Shown one piece after another: positions 46,922 through 56,969 of a stretch of 64,000 nucleotides of DNA. This DNA is from Halioglobus sp. Lineage in GTDB: Bacteria; Pseudomonadota; Gammaproteobacteria; Pseudomonadales; Halieaceae. The stretch covers positions 1 to 64,000 of the forward strand of contig JAGRIH010000001.1 in NCBI GenBank assembly GCA_020443345.1, written 5' to 3'. The translations under genes were made by a program, and so were the position numbers. Position 1 is the first letter of the stretch. Every line of letters begins with the position of its first letter. The notes under the pieces are model-generated. The model had not been told where the DNA came from, made no database searches, and saw nothing but the letters and a program-made list of their open reading frames with translations.

Positions 46922-48040
46922 ATGGACGACGACAGGGAGCTCGATCAGGTCAGGGCGGACATCGATGCCATCGATCGGGATATCCAGGCATTGATTGGGC
47001 GCCGGGCCCGGTGCGCGCAGCGCGTGGCACAAATCAAGCTGGCCGATAGCGCAGCGGCGCGGCAGCGCGGCGAGTCGGTCGAGGACGTGGTGTACTATCG
47101 CCCCGAGCGCGAGGCCCAGGTGCTGCAGCGCATTATCGAGCGCGACACCGGACCGCTCTCTGCGCAATCGGTGGCGCATATCTTCCGCGAGATCATGTCG
47201 GCCTGCCTGGCCCTGGAGAAGCCGCTGCACGTGGCCTACCTCGGCCCCGAGGGCACATTCACCCAGGCCGCCTCGGTCAAGCATTTCGGACATGCGGCCA
47301 TCTGCGTGTCCCAGCCCACCATCGACGCCGTGTTCGCCCAGGTGGAATCCGGACAGTGTAACTACGGCGTGGTGCCGGTGGAAAATTCCACCGAGGGCAT
47401 GGTGAGCCACACCCTGGACAGTTTTATGGATTCGCCGCTGAAAATATCGGGCGAGGTGGAAATGGTCATCGCCCATCACCTGCTGGTGGCGCCGCACACC
47501 ACTGCCGCCGCGGTGACGCGCATATGCGCCCACCAGCAGGCGCTGGCCCAGTGCCGCAACTGGCTGGAGCGGCACTGGCCCCATGTCGCAAGGGAGGCCG
47601 TGAGCAGCAATGGCGAGGCGGCCCGACTGGCCGCCGAAGTGCCCGGCGTGGCGGCTGTCGCCGGGGACATGGCGGCCGAGTTGTACCACCTGGACAAGCT
47701 GGCCGAGCACATCGAGGACTACCCGGATAACACCACCCGCTTCCTGGTGATCGGGCGCGAGGACGTAGCGCCCAGCGGGCGCGACAAAACCTCCATCATC
47801 GTGTCCAGTCGCAATAAGCCGGGAGCCCTGTTCCATCTGCTGGACCCGTTCCGACGCGGCGGTGTCAGTCTGACCCGCATCGACACCCGGCCGTCGCGCA
47901 CCGAGAAATGGGCCTATGTGTTCTTTATCGAATTCGAAGGACATCTGCGCGACCCGGTCATTGCCGCGATCATCGACGAGCTCGAGGAGCAGTCCATTCT
48001 GCTCAAGCCGCTGGGTTCCTACCCCCGTGCGGTGTTATAG
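46922..48040 (+). CDS. pheA: Bifunctional chorismate mutase / prephenate dehydratase
   Basis: The 372-residue P-protein has an N-terminal AroQ chorismate mutase domain (about 1-90), prephenate dehydratase (about 100-275; YLGPEGTFTQAA and VVPVENSTEGMV) and a C-terminal ACT domain (TSIIVSSRNKPGALFHLL; SRTEKWAYVFFIEFEGH) for phenylalanine feedback. It makes phenylpyruvate from chorismate. It is tightly packed between serC and tyrA. The hisC2 aminotransferase found after pheA in Pseudomonas is absent. Confidence 0.97.
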   Translation: MDDDRELDQVRADIDAIDRDIQALIGRRARCAQRVAQIKLADSAAARQRGESVEDVVYYRPEREAQVLQRIIERDTGPLSAQSVAHIFREIMSACLALEKPLHVAYLGPEGTFTQAASVKHFGHAAICVSQPTIDAVFAQVESGQCNYGVVPVENSTEGMVSHTLDSFMDSPLKISGEVEMVIAHHLLVAPHTTAAAVTRICAHQQALAQCRNWLERHWPHVAREAVSSNGEAARLAAEVPGVAAVAGDMAAELYHLDKLAEHIEDYPDNTTRFLVIGREDVAPSGRDKTSIIVSSRNKPGALFHLLDPFRRGGVSLTRIDTRPSRTEKWAYVFFIEFEGHLRDPVIAAIIDELEEQSILLKPLGSYPRAVL

Positions 48041-48049
48041 GCCCCGCCC

Positions 48050-48997
48050 GTGAGTTATGCCGCGGACACTCTCGCCATTGTCGGGCTCGGCCTGATCGGC
48101 GGCTCCCTGGCCAGGGCCCTGCGCGAGAACGGTTTCAGTCGGCGGTTTATCGGCTGCGGTCACCGCCGGGCCTCGCTGCAGCGCGGGGTGGAGCTGGGCG
48201 TCATAGACAGTTACACATTGGATGTGGACGAGGCGCTGGCGCAGGCCGACATCCTGGTGATCTGCACGCCGACTCTGGTGGCGGCCGAACTGCTCAGGCA
48301 GATTCTGCCGCGGCTGACGGCGGTGCATAGCAATACCGTTATTACCGATGTGGCCAGCGTCAAAGGCAACCTGCGCGACGCCGCGCTCTCCGTCGACGGC
48401 CGCATGCCGCCGCGGCTGGTGCTGGGGCACCCGATTGCCGGGTCCGAGCGCAGCGGTGTCGATGCCTCTGACGCAAAACTGTTCGTCGACCACCGGGTCA
48501 TCCTGACGCCGGAACCGGGTAACGACCCCGATGCGGTGGCGCTGATCCGCGCCATGTGGCGCAGCGTGGGTGCGCAGGTGCTGCAGATGAGCGTGGCGGA
48601 CCACGATGCGGTACTGGCGGCGACCAGCCACCTGCCGCATGTGCTGGCCTATACCCTGGTCGATGCGCTGGCGCGCTCCTCGGCCAGCGACGATATTTTT
48701 CGGTACGCCGCGGGGGGCTTTCGCGATTTCACCCGTATCGCCTCCAGCGACCCGGTGATGTGGCGCGATATCGCCATCGCCAACCGCCCCGCGCTGCTGC
48801 ACGCCATCGATAATTTCAGCGTGCACCTGGGCCAGCTGCGCGAGGCGGTGGCCGCAGCGGACGCGCAGCAGTTGCATGACACCTTCGCGCGGGCCAAGCG
48901 GGCGCGGGACGGCTGCGCCGAGACGCTGTCCGGGGACGCTCCCGGCGCGGCGTCGGGCAATACCAAAACAGCTGCGTGCGACAGCGGCAAAGACTGA
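48050..48997 (+). CDS. tyrA: Prephenate/arogenate dehydrogenase
   Basis: The 315-residue protein has an N-terminal NAD(P)-binding domain (IVGLGLIGGSLARAL) and the prephenate dehydrogenase helical domain with GHPIAGSERSG and AATSHLPHVLAY. It makes the tyrosine precursor. The C-terminal 30 residues are low-complexity. In Pseudomonas it is fused to AroA; here a stop and a 10-nt gap separate them, although the aroA frame is open back into the tyrA 3' end. The start is GTG, nine bases after pheA. Confidence 0.94.
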   Translation: MSYAADTLAIVGLGLIGGSLARALRENGFSRRFIGCGHRRASLQRGVELGVIDSYTLDVDEALAQADILVICTPTLVAAELLRQILPRLTAVHSNTVITDVASVKGNLRDAALSVDGRMPPRLVLGHPIAGSERSGVDASDAKLFVDHRVILTPEPGNDPDAVALIRAMWRSVGAQVLQMSVADHDAVLAATSHLPHVLAYTLVDALARSSASDDIFRYAAGGFRDFTRIASSDPVMWRDIAIANRPALLHAIDNFSVHLGQLREAVAAADAQQLHDTFARAKRARDGCAETLSGDAPGAASGNTKTAACDSGKD

Positions 48998-49007
48998 GAC
49001 AAGCGCT

Positions 49008-50312
49008 ATGGAGTTCAGGTTACTGCCCGGCGGTGCCATCACCGGTGAGGTGCGGGTCCCCGGCGACAAGTCGATATCGCACCGGGCCGTTATGCTCGGC
49101 GCGCTGGCGCAGGGCGCCACGCGGGTCAGCGGCTTTCTCGAGGGCGAGGATGCGCTGGCCACAGTGGCGGCCTTTCGCGCCATGGGTGTGACCATCGACG
49201 GTCCGCACGACGGCGAGCTGCTGATCCACGGCGTTGGTCTGCACGGGCTGCAGGCGCCGTCGGCGCCGCTCGATCTGGGCAACTCCGGCACCAGCATACG
49301 CCTGCTGGCCGGCCTGCTGGCGGGGCAGTCCTTCGATTCGGTATTGACCGGAGACGTCTCCCTGCGCGCCAGGCCCATGGCCCGCGTGATGCAGCCCCTG
49401 GCCGCGATGGGCGCCGCTATCCGCGCCGCCGAGGGCGAGCGACCGCCGCTGCAGGTGCGCGGCGGCAGGACGCTGCGGGGCATCCACTACGACTTGCCCA
49501 TGGCCAGCGCCCAGGTGAAATCCTGTGTTCTGCTGGCCGGGCTGTACAGCCGCGGCCGCACCTCAGTGACTGAACCGGCGCCGACGCGCGACCACACCGA
49601 GCGCATGTTGCGTGGCTTTGGCTACGACGTGGCCTGTGCTGACGGCGCGATCAGTCTGGCCGGCGGCGGCGCGCTTCGCGCCATCGATATCCATGTGCCG
49701 GCCGACATATCTTCCGCCGCCTTTTTCCTGGTGGCCGCCACTATCGCACCGGATTCGGAACTGCTGCTCACCCACGTGGGGGTGAATCCCACCCGCACCG
49801 GGATCATCACCCTGCTGCGCCTGATGGGCGCCGATATCACCCTGAGAAACCAGCGCGAGGTGGGCGGTGAGCCGGTGGCGGATATCCTGGTGCGCCATGC
49901 GCCGCTGCGCGGCATCGACATTCCACGCGAGCAGGTACCGCTGGCGATCGACGAATTCCCGGTACTGTTTATCGCCGCCGCCTGTGCTACAGGGCGCACG
50001 GTATTGCGCGGTGCCGCCGAGTTGCGGGTCAAGGAGAGCGACCGCATCGCCGCGATGGCCGCGGGGCTCACCGCGCTGGGGGTCAGTAACGAGGTGCTCG
50101 AAGACGGTATCATTATCGACGGCGGCGCCATGGGCGGCGGTACCATCGACACCTGTCACGACCACCGTATCGCCATGTCCTTCGCCATCGCGGCGCTGCG
50201 CGCCGAGGACGAGATACGCATTGTGGACTGCGACCACGTGGCGACGTCATTCCCCGGTTTCGATGCCCTGGCCCGCGGCCTGGGGCTGCAGATTTCCACG
50301 CTGGCGGACTGA
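49008..50312 (+). CDS. aroA: 3-phosphoshikimate 1-carboxyvinyltransferase (EPSP synthase)
   Basis: The 434-residue enzyme joins phosphoenolpyruvate to shikimate-3-phosphate. Motifs are PGDKSISHRAVMLGALAQG, LGNSGTSIRLLAGLLAG (the LxNxGTxxR signature) and RVKESDRIAAMAAGL. The DKSISHR form with few E. coli-like features resembles class II enzymes; glyphosate response is not predictable from this alone. ATG at 49008 is preferred for the standard N-terminus. Confidence 0.96.
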   Translation: MEFRLLPGGAITGEVRVPGDKSISHRAVMLGALAQGATRVSGFLEGEDALATVAAFRAMGVTIDGPHDGELLIHGVGLHGLQAPSAPLDLGNSGTSIRLLAGLLAGQSFDSVLTGDVSLRARPMARVMQPLAAMGAAIRAAEGERPPLQVRGGRTLRGIHYDLPMASAQVKSCVLLAGLYSRGRTSVTEPAPTRDHTERMLRGFGYDVACADGAISLAGGGALRAIDIHVPADISSAAFFLVAATIAPDSELLLTHVGVNPTRTGIITLLRLMGADITLRNQREVGGEPVADILVRHAPLRGIDIPREQVPLAIDEFPVLFIAAACATGRTVLRGAAELRVKESDRIAAMAAGLTALGVSNEVLEDGIIIDGGAMGGGTIDTCHDHRIAMSFAIAALRAEDEIRIVDCDHVATSFPGFDALARGLGLQISTLAD

Positions 50313-50315
50313 ACA

Positions 50316-50993
50316 GTGGCGCAGTGTCCGGTCATCACCGTTGACGGCCCCTCGGGGGCCGGCAAGGGGACCATCAGCCACTTGCTGTCCGCTGCCCTGG
50401 GCTGGCACTTCCTGGACAGCGGCGCCCTGTACCGGGTGACCGGATACGCCTGCGTCCTCGAGGGCGTGAGCTGGGACGACCACCCGGCAGTGACAGAGAT
50501 CGCCCGGCGCCTGGACGTGACCTTTACCACCTGCCCCAGCGGTGAAATACGGGTGGCCTACCAGGGGGTGGACGTCAGCCGCGCTATCCGCACGGAGCAG
50601 GGCGGTCGCGGCGCCTCCACCGTGGCGGCCATTCCCTCCGTGCGCGAGGCCCTGCTCGCGCGGCAGCGGCAGTTCCGTCAGCCGCCCGGTCTGGTGGCCG
50701 ACGGCCGCGATATGGGCACGGCGGTATTTCCCGATGCGCCGCTCAAATTTTTCCTCACCGCGAGCGCTGCGGAACGCGCTGAGCGGCGCTATAAGCAGTT
50801 GATTGCAAAGGGGGAAAGTGTTAGCCTGCCGCGCCTTCTGGCGGATATCCAGGAACGGGACGCACGCGACAGCAGCCGCGCTGTCTCGCCACTGGTACCG
50901 GCCGAAGACGCCATTGTTATCGACAGCACGGCCACTCCCATCCCCGAGGTGTTTGAGCGGGTCATGCAGGCGGTAAGGCAACAAGGTTACTAG
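50316..50993 (+). CDS. cmk: Cytidylate kinase
   Basis: The 225-residue kinase phosphorylates CMP and dCMP. It has the P-loop GPSGAGKGT at about 9-17, DSGALYR, and GRDMGTAVFPDAPLKFFLTASAAERAxRR. The start is GTG, 3 nt after the aroA stop. The cmk-rpsA pair is nearly universal in gammaproteobacteria. Confidence 0.96.
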   Translation: MAQCPVITVDGPSGAGKGTISHLLSAALGWHFLDSGALYRVTGYACVLEGVSWDDHPAVTEIARRLDVTFTTCPSGEIRVAYQGVDVSRAIRTEQGGRGASTVAAIPSVREALLARQRQFRQPPGLVADGRDMGTAVFPDAPLKFFLTASAAERAERRYKQLIAKGESVSLPRLLADIQERDARDSSRAVSPLVPAEDAIVIDSTATPIPEVFERVMQAVRQQGY

Positions 50994-51140
50994 CCGCTGT
51001 ACGCTGCGGCAGGGTCCTTTGGGTGGCGGCAGATCTGCCGGGCGCGCCGATTCCAGTCAGGGCGCGAGCGGCAGTTGACTATGGATGACCCGGGTCGGCT
51101 GGAGACGCGGTAGCGATCATATTTTTACAGGTAATGTGTA

Positions 51141-52817
51141 ATGAGCGAATCTTTCGCCGAATTATTTGAAGAGAGTCTGAAAACCGTCGATATGAAGCCG
51201 GGTGCGATTGTCACCGGTGTGGTCATCGACATCGATAACGAGTGGGTCACCGTACACGCCGGTCTCAAGTCCGAAGGCGTCATCCCGCGCGCCCAGTTTA
51301 CCGACGCCAGCGGCGAGTGCAGCCTGAGCATCGGCGATGAAGTCCAGGTCGCCCTGGAGACCGTGGAAGACGGCTTCGGGGAGACCAAGCTGTCCCGCGA
51401 AAAAGCCAAACGGGCGGAGTCCTGGAAGGAACTGGAAGCGGCATACGAAGCCGACGAAGTGGTTACCGGAGTGATCAACGGCAAAGTCAAGGGCGGCTTC
51501 ACCGTCGATATCAACACCATCCGCGCATTCCTCCCCGGCTCTCTGGTGGATGTGCGTCCGGTGCGCGAGACGCAGCATCTGGAAGGCAAGGAACTGGAAT
51601 TCAAGGTCATCAAGCTGGACCAGAAGCGCAACAACGTGGTGGTGTCGCGCCGTGCGGTGATGGAGGCAGCCAACAGCGTCGAGCGCGAGGCCCTGCTGGA
51701 ATCGCTGCAGGAAGGCATGTCCGTGAAGGGTATCGTCAAGAACCTGACCGACTACGGCGCCTTTGTCGATTTGGGCGGCGTGGACGGCCTGCTGCACATC
51801 ACCGACATGGCCTGGAAGCGCATCAAACATCCATCGGAGATCGTGGAGGTCGGCCAGGAAATCGAGGTCAAGATTCTCAAGTTCGACCGCGAGCGCAACC
51901 GCGTGTCGCTGGGCCTGAAGCAGCTCGGTGAAGACCCCTGGGTCGAAATCACCGGCCGCTACCCCGAGGGCAGCCGCGTCAAGGCACGCGTCACCAACCT
52001 CACCGACTACGGCTGTTTCGCCGAGCTGGAAGAGGGGGTGGAAGGCCTGGTTCACGTATCGGAGATGGACTGGACCAACAAGAATGTGCACCCCTCCAAG
52101 ATCGTGCAACTGGGCGACGAGGTGGAGGTGATGGTGCTGGATATCGACGAGGAGCGCCGTCGTATCTCGCTGGGCATCAAGCAGTGCCAGCAGAACCCCT
52201 GGGACGCGTTCGCTGCACGGTATGCCAAGGGCACCAGAATTGCCGGCACCATCAAGTCGATCACGGACTTCGGTATCTTTATCGGCCTGGAAGGGAACAT
52301 CGACGGGTTGGTGCACCTGTCCGACATCAGCTGGAACGAGGCCGGTGAAGAGGCGGTGCGCAACTACAAGAAGGGGGATGAGATCGAGACCGTCATCCTG
52401 TCCATCGACCCGGAGCGCGAGCGTATCTCCCTGGGTATCAAGCAACTGGAGGACGACCCCTTCGGCAACTATGTATCCGAGCACGATCGCGGTGCGATCG
52501 TCAGCGGTGCAGTCACTGCGGTCGATGCCCGGTCGGTGACCGTCAAACTGGCCGAGGAAGTCGAGGGCGTATTGAAAGCCTCCGACATCAGCCGCGACAG
52601 GGTGGAGGATGCGCGCAGCGTGTTCAAGGTCGGCGACACGGTGGAAGCCAAGATTGTCTCCGTGGACCGCAAGAATCGGGGCCTGGGCCTGTCCATCAAG
52701 GCCAAGGACTACGAAGATGAGCAGGAAGCAGTGAAATCGCTGAAAAAATCGGAGCAGGAAGTAGCCTCTCCGGGCACCATCGGCGACCTGATCAAAGCGC
52801 AGATGAACGACAAGTAA
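51141..52817 (+). CDS. rpsA: 30S ribosomal protein S1
   Basis: The 558-residue protein has six S1 RNA-binding repeats, with successive copies of the G-x-V-x-x-x-x-x-G-x-F-V-x-L/I-x-G-x-x-G-L-x-H pattern from about residue 190 onward. It brings mRNA with weak ribosome sites to the 30S subunit. The 147-nt leader has only a weak AGGT site before ATG, as is usual for rpsA, whose translation is autoregulated. A strong terminator follows. Confidence 0.98.
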   Translation: MSESFAELFEESLKTVDMKPGAIVTGVVIDIDNEWVTVHAGLKSEGVIPRAQFTDASGECSLSIGDEVQVALETVEDGFGETKLSREKAKRAESWKELEAAYEADEVVTGVINGKVKGGFTVDINTIRAFLPGSLVDVRPVRETQHLEGKELEFKVIKLDQKRNNVVVSRRAVMEAANSVEREALLESLQEGMSVKGIVKNLTDYGAFVDLGGVDGLLHITDMAWKRIKHPSEIVEVGQEIEVKILKFDRERNRVSLGLKQLGEDPWVEITGRYPEGSRVKARVTNLTDYGCFAELEEGVEGLVHVSEMDWTNKNVHPSKIVQLGDEVEVMVLDIDEERRRISLGIKQCQQNPWDAFAARYAKGTRIAGTIKSITDFGIFIGLEGNIDGLVHLSDISWNEAGEEAVRNYKKGDEIETVILSIDPERERISLGIKQLEDDPFGNYVSEHDRGAIVSGAVTAVDARSVTVKLAEEVEGVLKASDISRDRVEDARSVFKVGDTVEAKIVSVDRKNRGLGLSIKAKDYEDEQEAVKSLKKSEQEVASPGTIGDLIKAQMNDK

Positions 52818-52849
52818 ACGCCGCTGCGGGGGTCGCCTCCGCGTCCTGC

Positions 52850-52875
52850 AAGGCTCGCTTCGGCGGGCCTTTTTT
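52850..52875 (+). terminator. Intrinsic terminator after rpsA
   Basis: AAGGCTCGC (52850-52858), loop TTCG and GCGGGCCTT (52863-52871), with one G-T pair, form a 9-bp stem followed by a T run to 52875. Confidence 0.9.
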
Positions 52876-52892
52876 CTTTATAAAATAACAAC

Positions 52893-52921
52893 TTGTGCAT
52901 TCGCCTAACAGGGTACACAAT
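52893..52921 (+). promoter_or_regulatory. Candidate ihfB promoter
   Basis: TTGTGC (52893-52898), a 17-bp spacer and CACAAT (52916-52921) lie 54 nt before ihfB, after the rpsA terminator. Confidence 0.45.
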
Positions 52922-52974
52922 AGCCGCTGGATGTGTCGGCGTCGGTAAGAACACCACGGGGGAAGGGCGGCCGG

Positions 52975-53271
52975 ATGACGAAAAGCGAACTGATAGAAAT
53001 GATCGCAGCCAGACAGAGCCAACTCTCGTCAAAGGATGTGGAACTGGCCGTCAAGACGATTCTGGAACACATGTCCTCGGCCCTGTCGGCGGGGGAGCGA
53101 ATCGAAATTCGCGGCTTCGGCAGCTTCTCGCTGCACTATCGCGAGCCGCGCCGCGGTCGCAATCCCAAGACCGGAGATGCAGTGGAGCTCACCGGTAAGT
53201 ACGTACCGCACTTCAAGCCCGGCAAGGAGTTGCGCGAGCGCGTAAACCTGGGTCTGCAGATGGGGCTGTAG
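52975..53271 (+). CDS. ihfB: Integration host factor subunit beta
   Basis: The 98-residue DNA-bending protein of the HU/IHF family has the signature [22 protein letters not shown] with the intercalating proline. IHF shapes promoters, recombination sites and O-antigen gene regulation. ATG at 52975 fits homologs; a purine-rich GGGGGAAGG lies upstream. It precedes lapA by 2 nt. Confidence 0.96.
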   Translation: MTKSELIEMIAARQSQLSSKDVELAVKTILEHMSSALSAGERIEIRGFGSFSLHYREPRRGRNPKTGDAVELTGKYVPHFKPGKELRERVNLGLQMGL

Positions 53272-53273
53272 CA

Positions 53274-53585
53274 ATGACGTTTCTGCGCAATGTCGCGACC
53301 GTTCTGCTGGTGCTGGCCACGATCCTGCTGGGGGCGCTGTTCGCCCTGCAAAACACCGCACCGGTACCGCTGGATCTGCTGGTGTACACCTTCGCGCCGC
53401 GCAGTGTCGCGCTGTGGGTGCTGGCGGCGCTGGCGGTGGGTGGGGTGCTGGGCATGCTGCTGTCCTCGATCCTGATGCTGCGCCTGCGGACCGCACTGGC
53501 TGCCGCCAGGCGCCAGTTGGCCGGCGCGCGGGCCGATGTGCACAAATTGCGCGGACCGGGAGATGCGGGGCCGGGCGCGCCGTGA
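53274..53585 (+). CDS. lapA: Lipopolysaccharide assembly protein A domain protein (LapA)
   Basis: The 103-residue protein has two transmembrane helices (about 6-24 and 42-66) with the DUF1049/LapA core [15 protein letters not shown] between them and a short basic coiled tail. LapA works with LapB to control LpxC and LPS levels. lapB, normally the next gene, is missing: the GTG of pyrF overlaps the lapA stop. Confidence 0.88.
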   Translation: MTFLRNVATVLLVLATILLGALFALQNTAPVPLDLLVYTFAPRSVALWVLAALAVGGVLGMLLSSILMLRLRTALAAARRQLAGARADVHKLRGPGDAGPGAP

Positions 53586-54280
53586 CCACGCCGGTAGTCG
53601 TGGCGCTGGACTATGCCGCCGCCGCGCCGGCGCTGCAACTGGCTGAGCGGCTGTCGCCGCAATTGTGTCGCCTCAAGGTGGGCAAGCAGTTGTTTACCAG
53701 CGCCGGACCGCAGTTGGTCGAGCAACTGCAGCGGCTCGGTTTCGAGGTCTTTCTGGATCTCAAGTTTCACGATATCCCCAATACGGTGGCCGGCGCGGTG
53801 CGCGCGGCGGCGCAATTGGGGGTGTGGATGGTCAATGTACACGCCGCCGGCGGGCGCCGCATGATGCTGGCGGCGGCAGAGGCTCTGGCCGGATACTCCC
53901 GCAGGCCGCTGCTGATCGCGGTCACGGTGCTGACCAGCCTCTCGGACGATGACCTGGCCGAACTGGGTTGTGCGGAAAGCGCCGCGCAGCGCGTGCAGCG
54001 ACTGGCGCGGCTGGCGGCCGACAGCGGACTGGACGGCGTGGTATGTTCTGCCATGGAGGCCCCTGTGCTGCGCCTGGCCCACGGTGAGCATTTCTGCCTG
54101 GTCACGCCCGGAATCCGCCTGGCGGGCGATGCCGCCGGCGATCAGCGGCGCGTGTTGACACCGGCCAGCGCCCGGGACAATGGTGCGGATTACCTGGTGA
54201 TCGGCCGCTCGGTGACGGCGGCGCCGGACCCGCTGGCAGCGCTGCAGCAAGTGCACGCCGATCTCAGGACGACGCTGTAA
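53582..54280 (+). CDS. pyrF: Orotidine 5'-phosphate decarboxylase
   Basis: The 232-residue TIM-barrel enzyme makes UMP. It has the catalytic [11 protein letters not shown] motif with Lys and Asp, and the phosphate site [10 protein letters not shown]. The GTG start overlaps the lapA stop by 4 nt (GTGA), so the two are coupled. Confidence 0.96.
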   Translation: MTTPVVVALDYAAAAPALQLAERLSPQLCRLKVGKQLFTSAGPQLVEQLQRLGFEVFLDLKFHDIPNTVAGAVRAAAQLGVWMVNVHAAGGRRMMLAAAEALAGYSRRPLLIAVTVLTSLSDDDLAELGCAESAAQRVQRLARLAADSGLDGVVCSAMEAPVLRLAHGEHFCLVTPGIRLAGDAAGDQRRVLTPASARDNGADYLVIGRSVTAAPDPLAALQQVHADLRTTL

Positions 54281-54383
54281 CATCAAATACGGGCGCGCGT
54301 GCTGACGCGCCGCCGACTCCTGCTAGACTGTTCTCCGATACGGGTGCCCGCAAGGACGCAATTCGCTATATGGAGATCAGCCT

Positions 54384-54767
54384 ATGAACACATCCTGTCC
54401 AACACACGCACACATCCGGGGCCTCGCGGCACCGGGGCATTTCGTCACCTCCCGACCGCGCAGACGAGCCGCGCTGCCGCTGCTGCTCGCGCTCGCTCTC
54501 ACCCTCGGTGCGGGCCTGCTCGCCGGCGGCAGCAGCGTTCACGCCCAGGACGCCGCAGCGGCGCCGGGAACTGCAGTCAACATCAACTCGGCAGACGCCG
54601 CCGCGCTCGCCGCCGCACTGAGCGGTGTCGGGCAGTCGCGTGCCGCCGCGATCGTGCAGTACCGGGAGACCTATGGGCCTTTTTCCACGGTGGAAGAACT
54701 GACCGAGGTGAAGGGAATCAGCAACAAGACACTCGACAAGAACCGCGCCGTAATAACGCTGGAATAA
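54384..54767 (+). CDS. comEA: ComEA family helix-hairpin-helix DNA-binding protein
   Basis: The 127-residue protein has a long basic N-region (RPRRRAALP), a hydrophobic signal segment (about 31-50) and a periplasmic helix-hairpin-helix domain (VNINSADAAALAAALSGVGQSRAAAIVQYR). It resembles ComEA-like proteins that bind DNA in the periplasm, but the gene is also present in species not known to be transformable. GGAG precedes the ATG. A terminator follows. In Pseudomonas a comEA-like gene flanks wbpM, so it marks the O-antigen site. Confidence 0.88.
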   Translation: MNTSCPTHAHIRGLAAPGHFVTSRPRRRAALPLLLALALTLGAGLLAGGSSVHAQDAAAAPGTAVNINSADAAALAAALSGVGQSRAAAIVQYRETYGPFSTVEELTEVKGISNKTLDKNRAVITLE

Positions 54768-54787
54768 GCCTGGCGCATCCGTATCAT

Positions 54788-54810
54788 AGGGGGGCTTTAG
54801 CCCCCCTTTT
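54788..54810 (+). terminator. Intrinsic terminator after comEA
   Basis: AGGGGGGC (54788-54795), loop TTTA and GCCCCCCT (54800-54807) are followed by TTT. Confidence 0.88.
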
Positions 54811-54964
54811 CGGTACAGGGCACCTCTGGAAATGCGCGTTTCACACCCTGGCGGCGTCAGGTCCGTGCCCGGTCAGTCGCCGTGTGGCGTCCCTGCGCCA
54901 GCCCCGCGCGCCCGCCTTGCTCGCCAGCGCCCGCGTGCCAATAAAGCCCCGTGGTGACCGGCCA

Positions 54965-55912
54965 GTGAACTGCCTCGTCACCGGTGCCAGCGGTTTTGTC
55001 GGACGCCAACTGTGCCGGCAACTGGCCCGGCGCGGGCATACTGTGACGGCGCTGAGTCGTGCGGGGGGCGCTCTGGCTGACGGCAGGCCCACTTTCGCTC
55101 ACGACCTGTGCAGCGCCGACCTCGATAGCGCGTTGCTGCGCGGTGTCGATGTGGTATTTCATTTGGCCGGCATTGCCCATCGGCGCGCGGATCGGGCGGT
55201 GTACGAGCAGCTCAATCACCTGGCTACCGCGCATCTGGCGCGGCAGGCCGCGGCCGCCGGGGTGGGTCGTTTTGTCTTTCTCAGCAGCGTCAAGGCGATG
55301 GGGGCGGGCGGCGGCCACGCGCCGCGGGCGGAACTGGATTGCACCCCGCCCACGGATGCCTATGGGCGCTCCAAGTGGCGCGCCGAGACCGCGTTGCGGC
55401 AGACCCTGGCAGACAGTGCAATGTCAGTGGTCATCGTGCGCCCGGCGCTGGTCTACGGCGCGGGGGTCAAGGGCAACCTGGCGCGCCTGGTCCGCGCCGT
55501 GGCCCGGGGGCTGCCGCGCCCGCCGCCCGGCGGTGCGCGCGCCATGCTCGCCATCGACGACCTGGTCACGTTGCTGTGCCTGCTGGGGGCCGATGCGCCG
55601 CCGGGCGTACACACCTGGATAGCCTGTGACGACGAGGGCTACAGCACCCGCTATGTCTACGACCTGTTGCGCGAGGCCGGCGGCCGCGGCAGGGGCCGCG
55701 CCTGGCTGCCGCCGTGGGGCTGGCGCCTGGCGGCGGCAGCCCTGGATGCGCGCACCTTGCGCGGGGGCGATGAATCGACCTACAGCCGATTATTTGGCGC
55801 AGACCTTTACAGCAGCGCCGCGGTGCAGGCCGCCACCGGCTGGCGGCCGCGCTGTCGCCTGCGGGAATTTGCGGCGGCCGTGTCAGCGGGCGATGGGGGC
55901 GGCCCGGGGTGA
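54965..55912 (+). CDS. NAD-dependent epimerase/reductase, WbpV-like
   Basis: The 315-residue extended SDR has TGASGFVGRQL at residues 6-16 and the catalytic Y-G-R-S-K. In Pseudomonas the gene before wbpL and wbpM encodes WbpV, which reduces the 4-keto sugar made by WbpM to give UDP-QuiNAc/FucNAc-type sugars. That role is inferred from sequence family and position. The start is GTG. It overlaps the following glycosyltransferase gene by 4 nt. Confidence 0.8.
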   Translation: MNCLVTGASGFVGRQLCRQLARRGHTVTALSRAGGALADGRPTFAHDLCSADLDSALLRGVDVVFHLAGIAHRRADRAVYEQLNHLATAHLARQAAAAGVGRFVFLSSVKAMGAGGGHAPRAELDCTPPTDAYGRSKWRAETALRQTLADSAMSVVIVRPALVYGAGVKGNLARLVRAVARGLPRPPPGGARAMLAIDDLVTLLCLLGADAPPGVHTWIACDDEGYSTRYVYDLLREAGGRGRGRAWLPPWGWRLAAAALDARTLRGGDESTYSRLFGADLYSSAAVQAATGWRPRCRLREFAAAVSAGDGGGPG

Positions 55913-56895
55913 TCATCGTGGTGTTCACCGCGCTCTTGTCGGCGCTGTCGTGCGGCGTGTACCTGCTGCTGGCGCGGCGCTGGCGGCTGCTCGATCACCC
56001 CAACGCCCGCAGCTCTCACGTGCGGCCCACGCCGCACGGCGGCGGTCTGCCCCTGTTGTTGGCATTTGCCGCCGGCCTGGCGCTTGCCGCCCCGTACTAT
56101 GGGGCGTGGTCGAAACCCTACCTCGCGCTCGCGGCCGGCGGCCTGTCGCTGCTGGCGCTGGGCGTACTGGATGACCTGCGCGGACTGTCGATCCGTCTGC
56201 GCTTCGTGCTTTACAGTCTGTGCGCTGCGCTGGTCGCTGTGTATCTGCTGCAACCGCTGTGGCGCGGCGCTGCTGCGGCCCATTCGCTGCTGGTCGCCGC
56301 GTGGGCACTGGCGATCTTGTGGTCGCTCAATCTGTACAATTTCATGGACGGTATCGATGGGCTCGCCGCATTGCAGTGTGTGCTGGCCTGCGGCGGCGCC
56401 GCACTGCTGTCATGGCAAGCCGGGGGCAGTGGCAGCTATATTTTATTTTGTTTGCTGCTCGCGTCCGCGCACCTAGGCTTCCTGGTGTGGAACTGGCCCA
56501 TGGCCCGTCTGTTTATGGGGGATGCGGGCAGTGTGCCCAGCGGCTTTTTACTGGCGGGCCTGGCGCTGCTGGGCGCCGTGCAGGGGCAGTTGCAGCCGGC
56601 CTGCTGGCTGGTGCTGCTCGGCCTGTTCGTGGTCGATGCCAGTTGCACGTTGGCCTGGCGCCTGCTCGGCGGGCAGGATGTCACCCGGGCCCACCGCGCG
56701 CACGCCTACCAGCGACTGGCGCGACACTGGGGCTCACACCTCAAGGTGGATCTTCTGTGCCTCGCCGTCAACGCACTGTGGCTGTTGCCGCTGGCGCGGG
56801 CGGTGCAAATCTGGCCCGAACAAACACTAATATTGGTAATTTTGGCCTATGTTCCGCTGCTGTTGGGCATGGTTAAGGTACGTGGTTTGGCGTAG
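55909..56895 (+). CDS. Glycosyltransferase family 4 initiating sugar-phosphate transferase, WbpL/WecA-like
   Basis: The 328-residue membrane protein has about ten helices. It carries the WecA/MraY motifs HPNARSSH with PTPHGGG, LDDL, NLYNFMDGIDGLA and FMGDAGS, which bind UDP-sugar and Mg. It would load the first amino sugar onto undecaprenyl phosphate to start O-antigen. The GTG start overlaps the epimerase stop. A histidine-rich RAHRAHAYQRLA near the end is typical. Confidence 0.88.
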   Translation: MIIVVFTALLSALSCGVYLLLARRWRLLDHPNARSSHVRPTPHGGGLPLLLAFAAGLALAAPYYGAWSKPYLALAAGGLSLLALGVLDDLRGLSIRLRFVLYSLCAALVAVYLLQPLWRGAAAAHSLLVAAWALAILWSLNLYNFMDGIDGLAALQCVLACGGAALLSWQAGGSGSYILFCLLLASAHLGFLVWNWPMARLFMGDAGSVPSGFLLAGLALLGAVQGQLQPACWLVLLGLFVVDASCTLAWRLLGGQDVTRAHRAHAYQRLARHWGSHLKVDLLCLAVNALWLLPLARAVQIWPEQTLILVILAYVPLLLGMVKVRGLA

Positions 56896-56969
56896 AATTT
56901 CTCCCCACTTGGGTGCTGCCGAAGCAAAACTGATTTGCGCCCATAACGACCATCAGGGATAGGCAAGAC

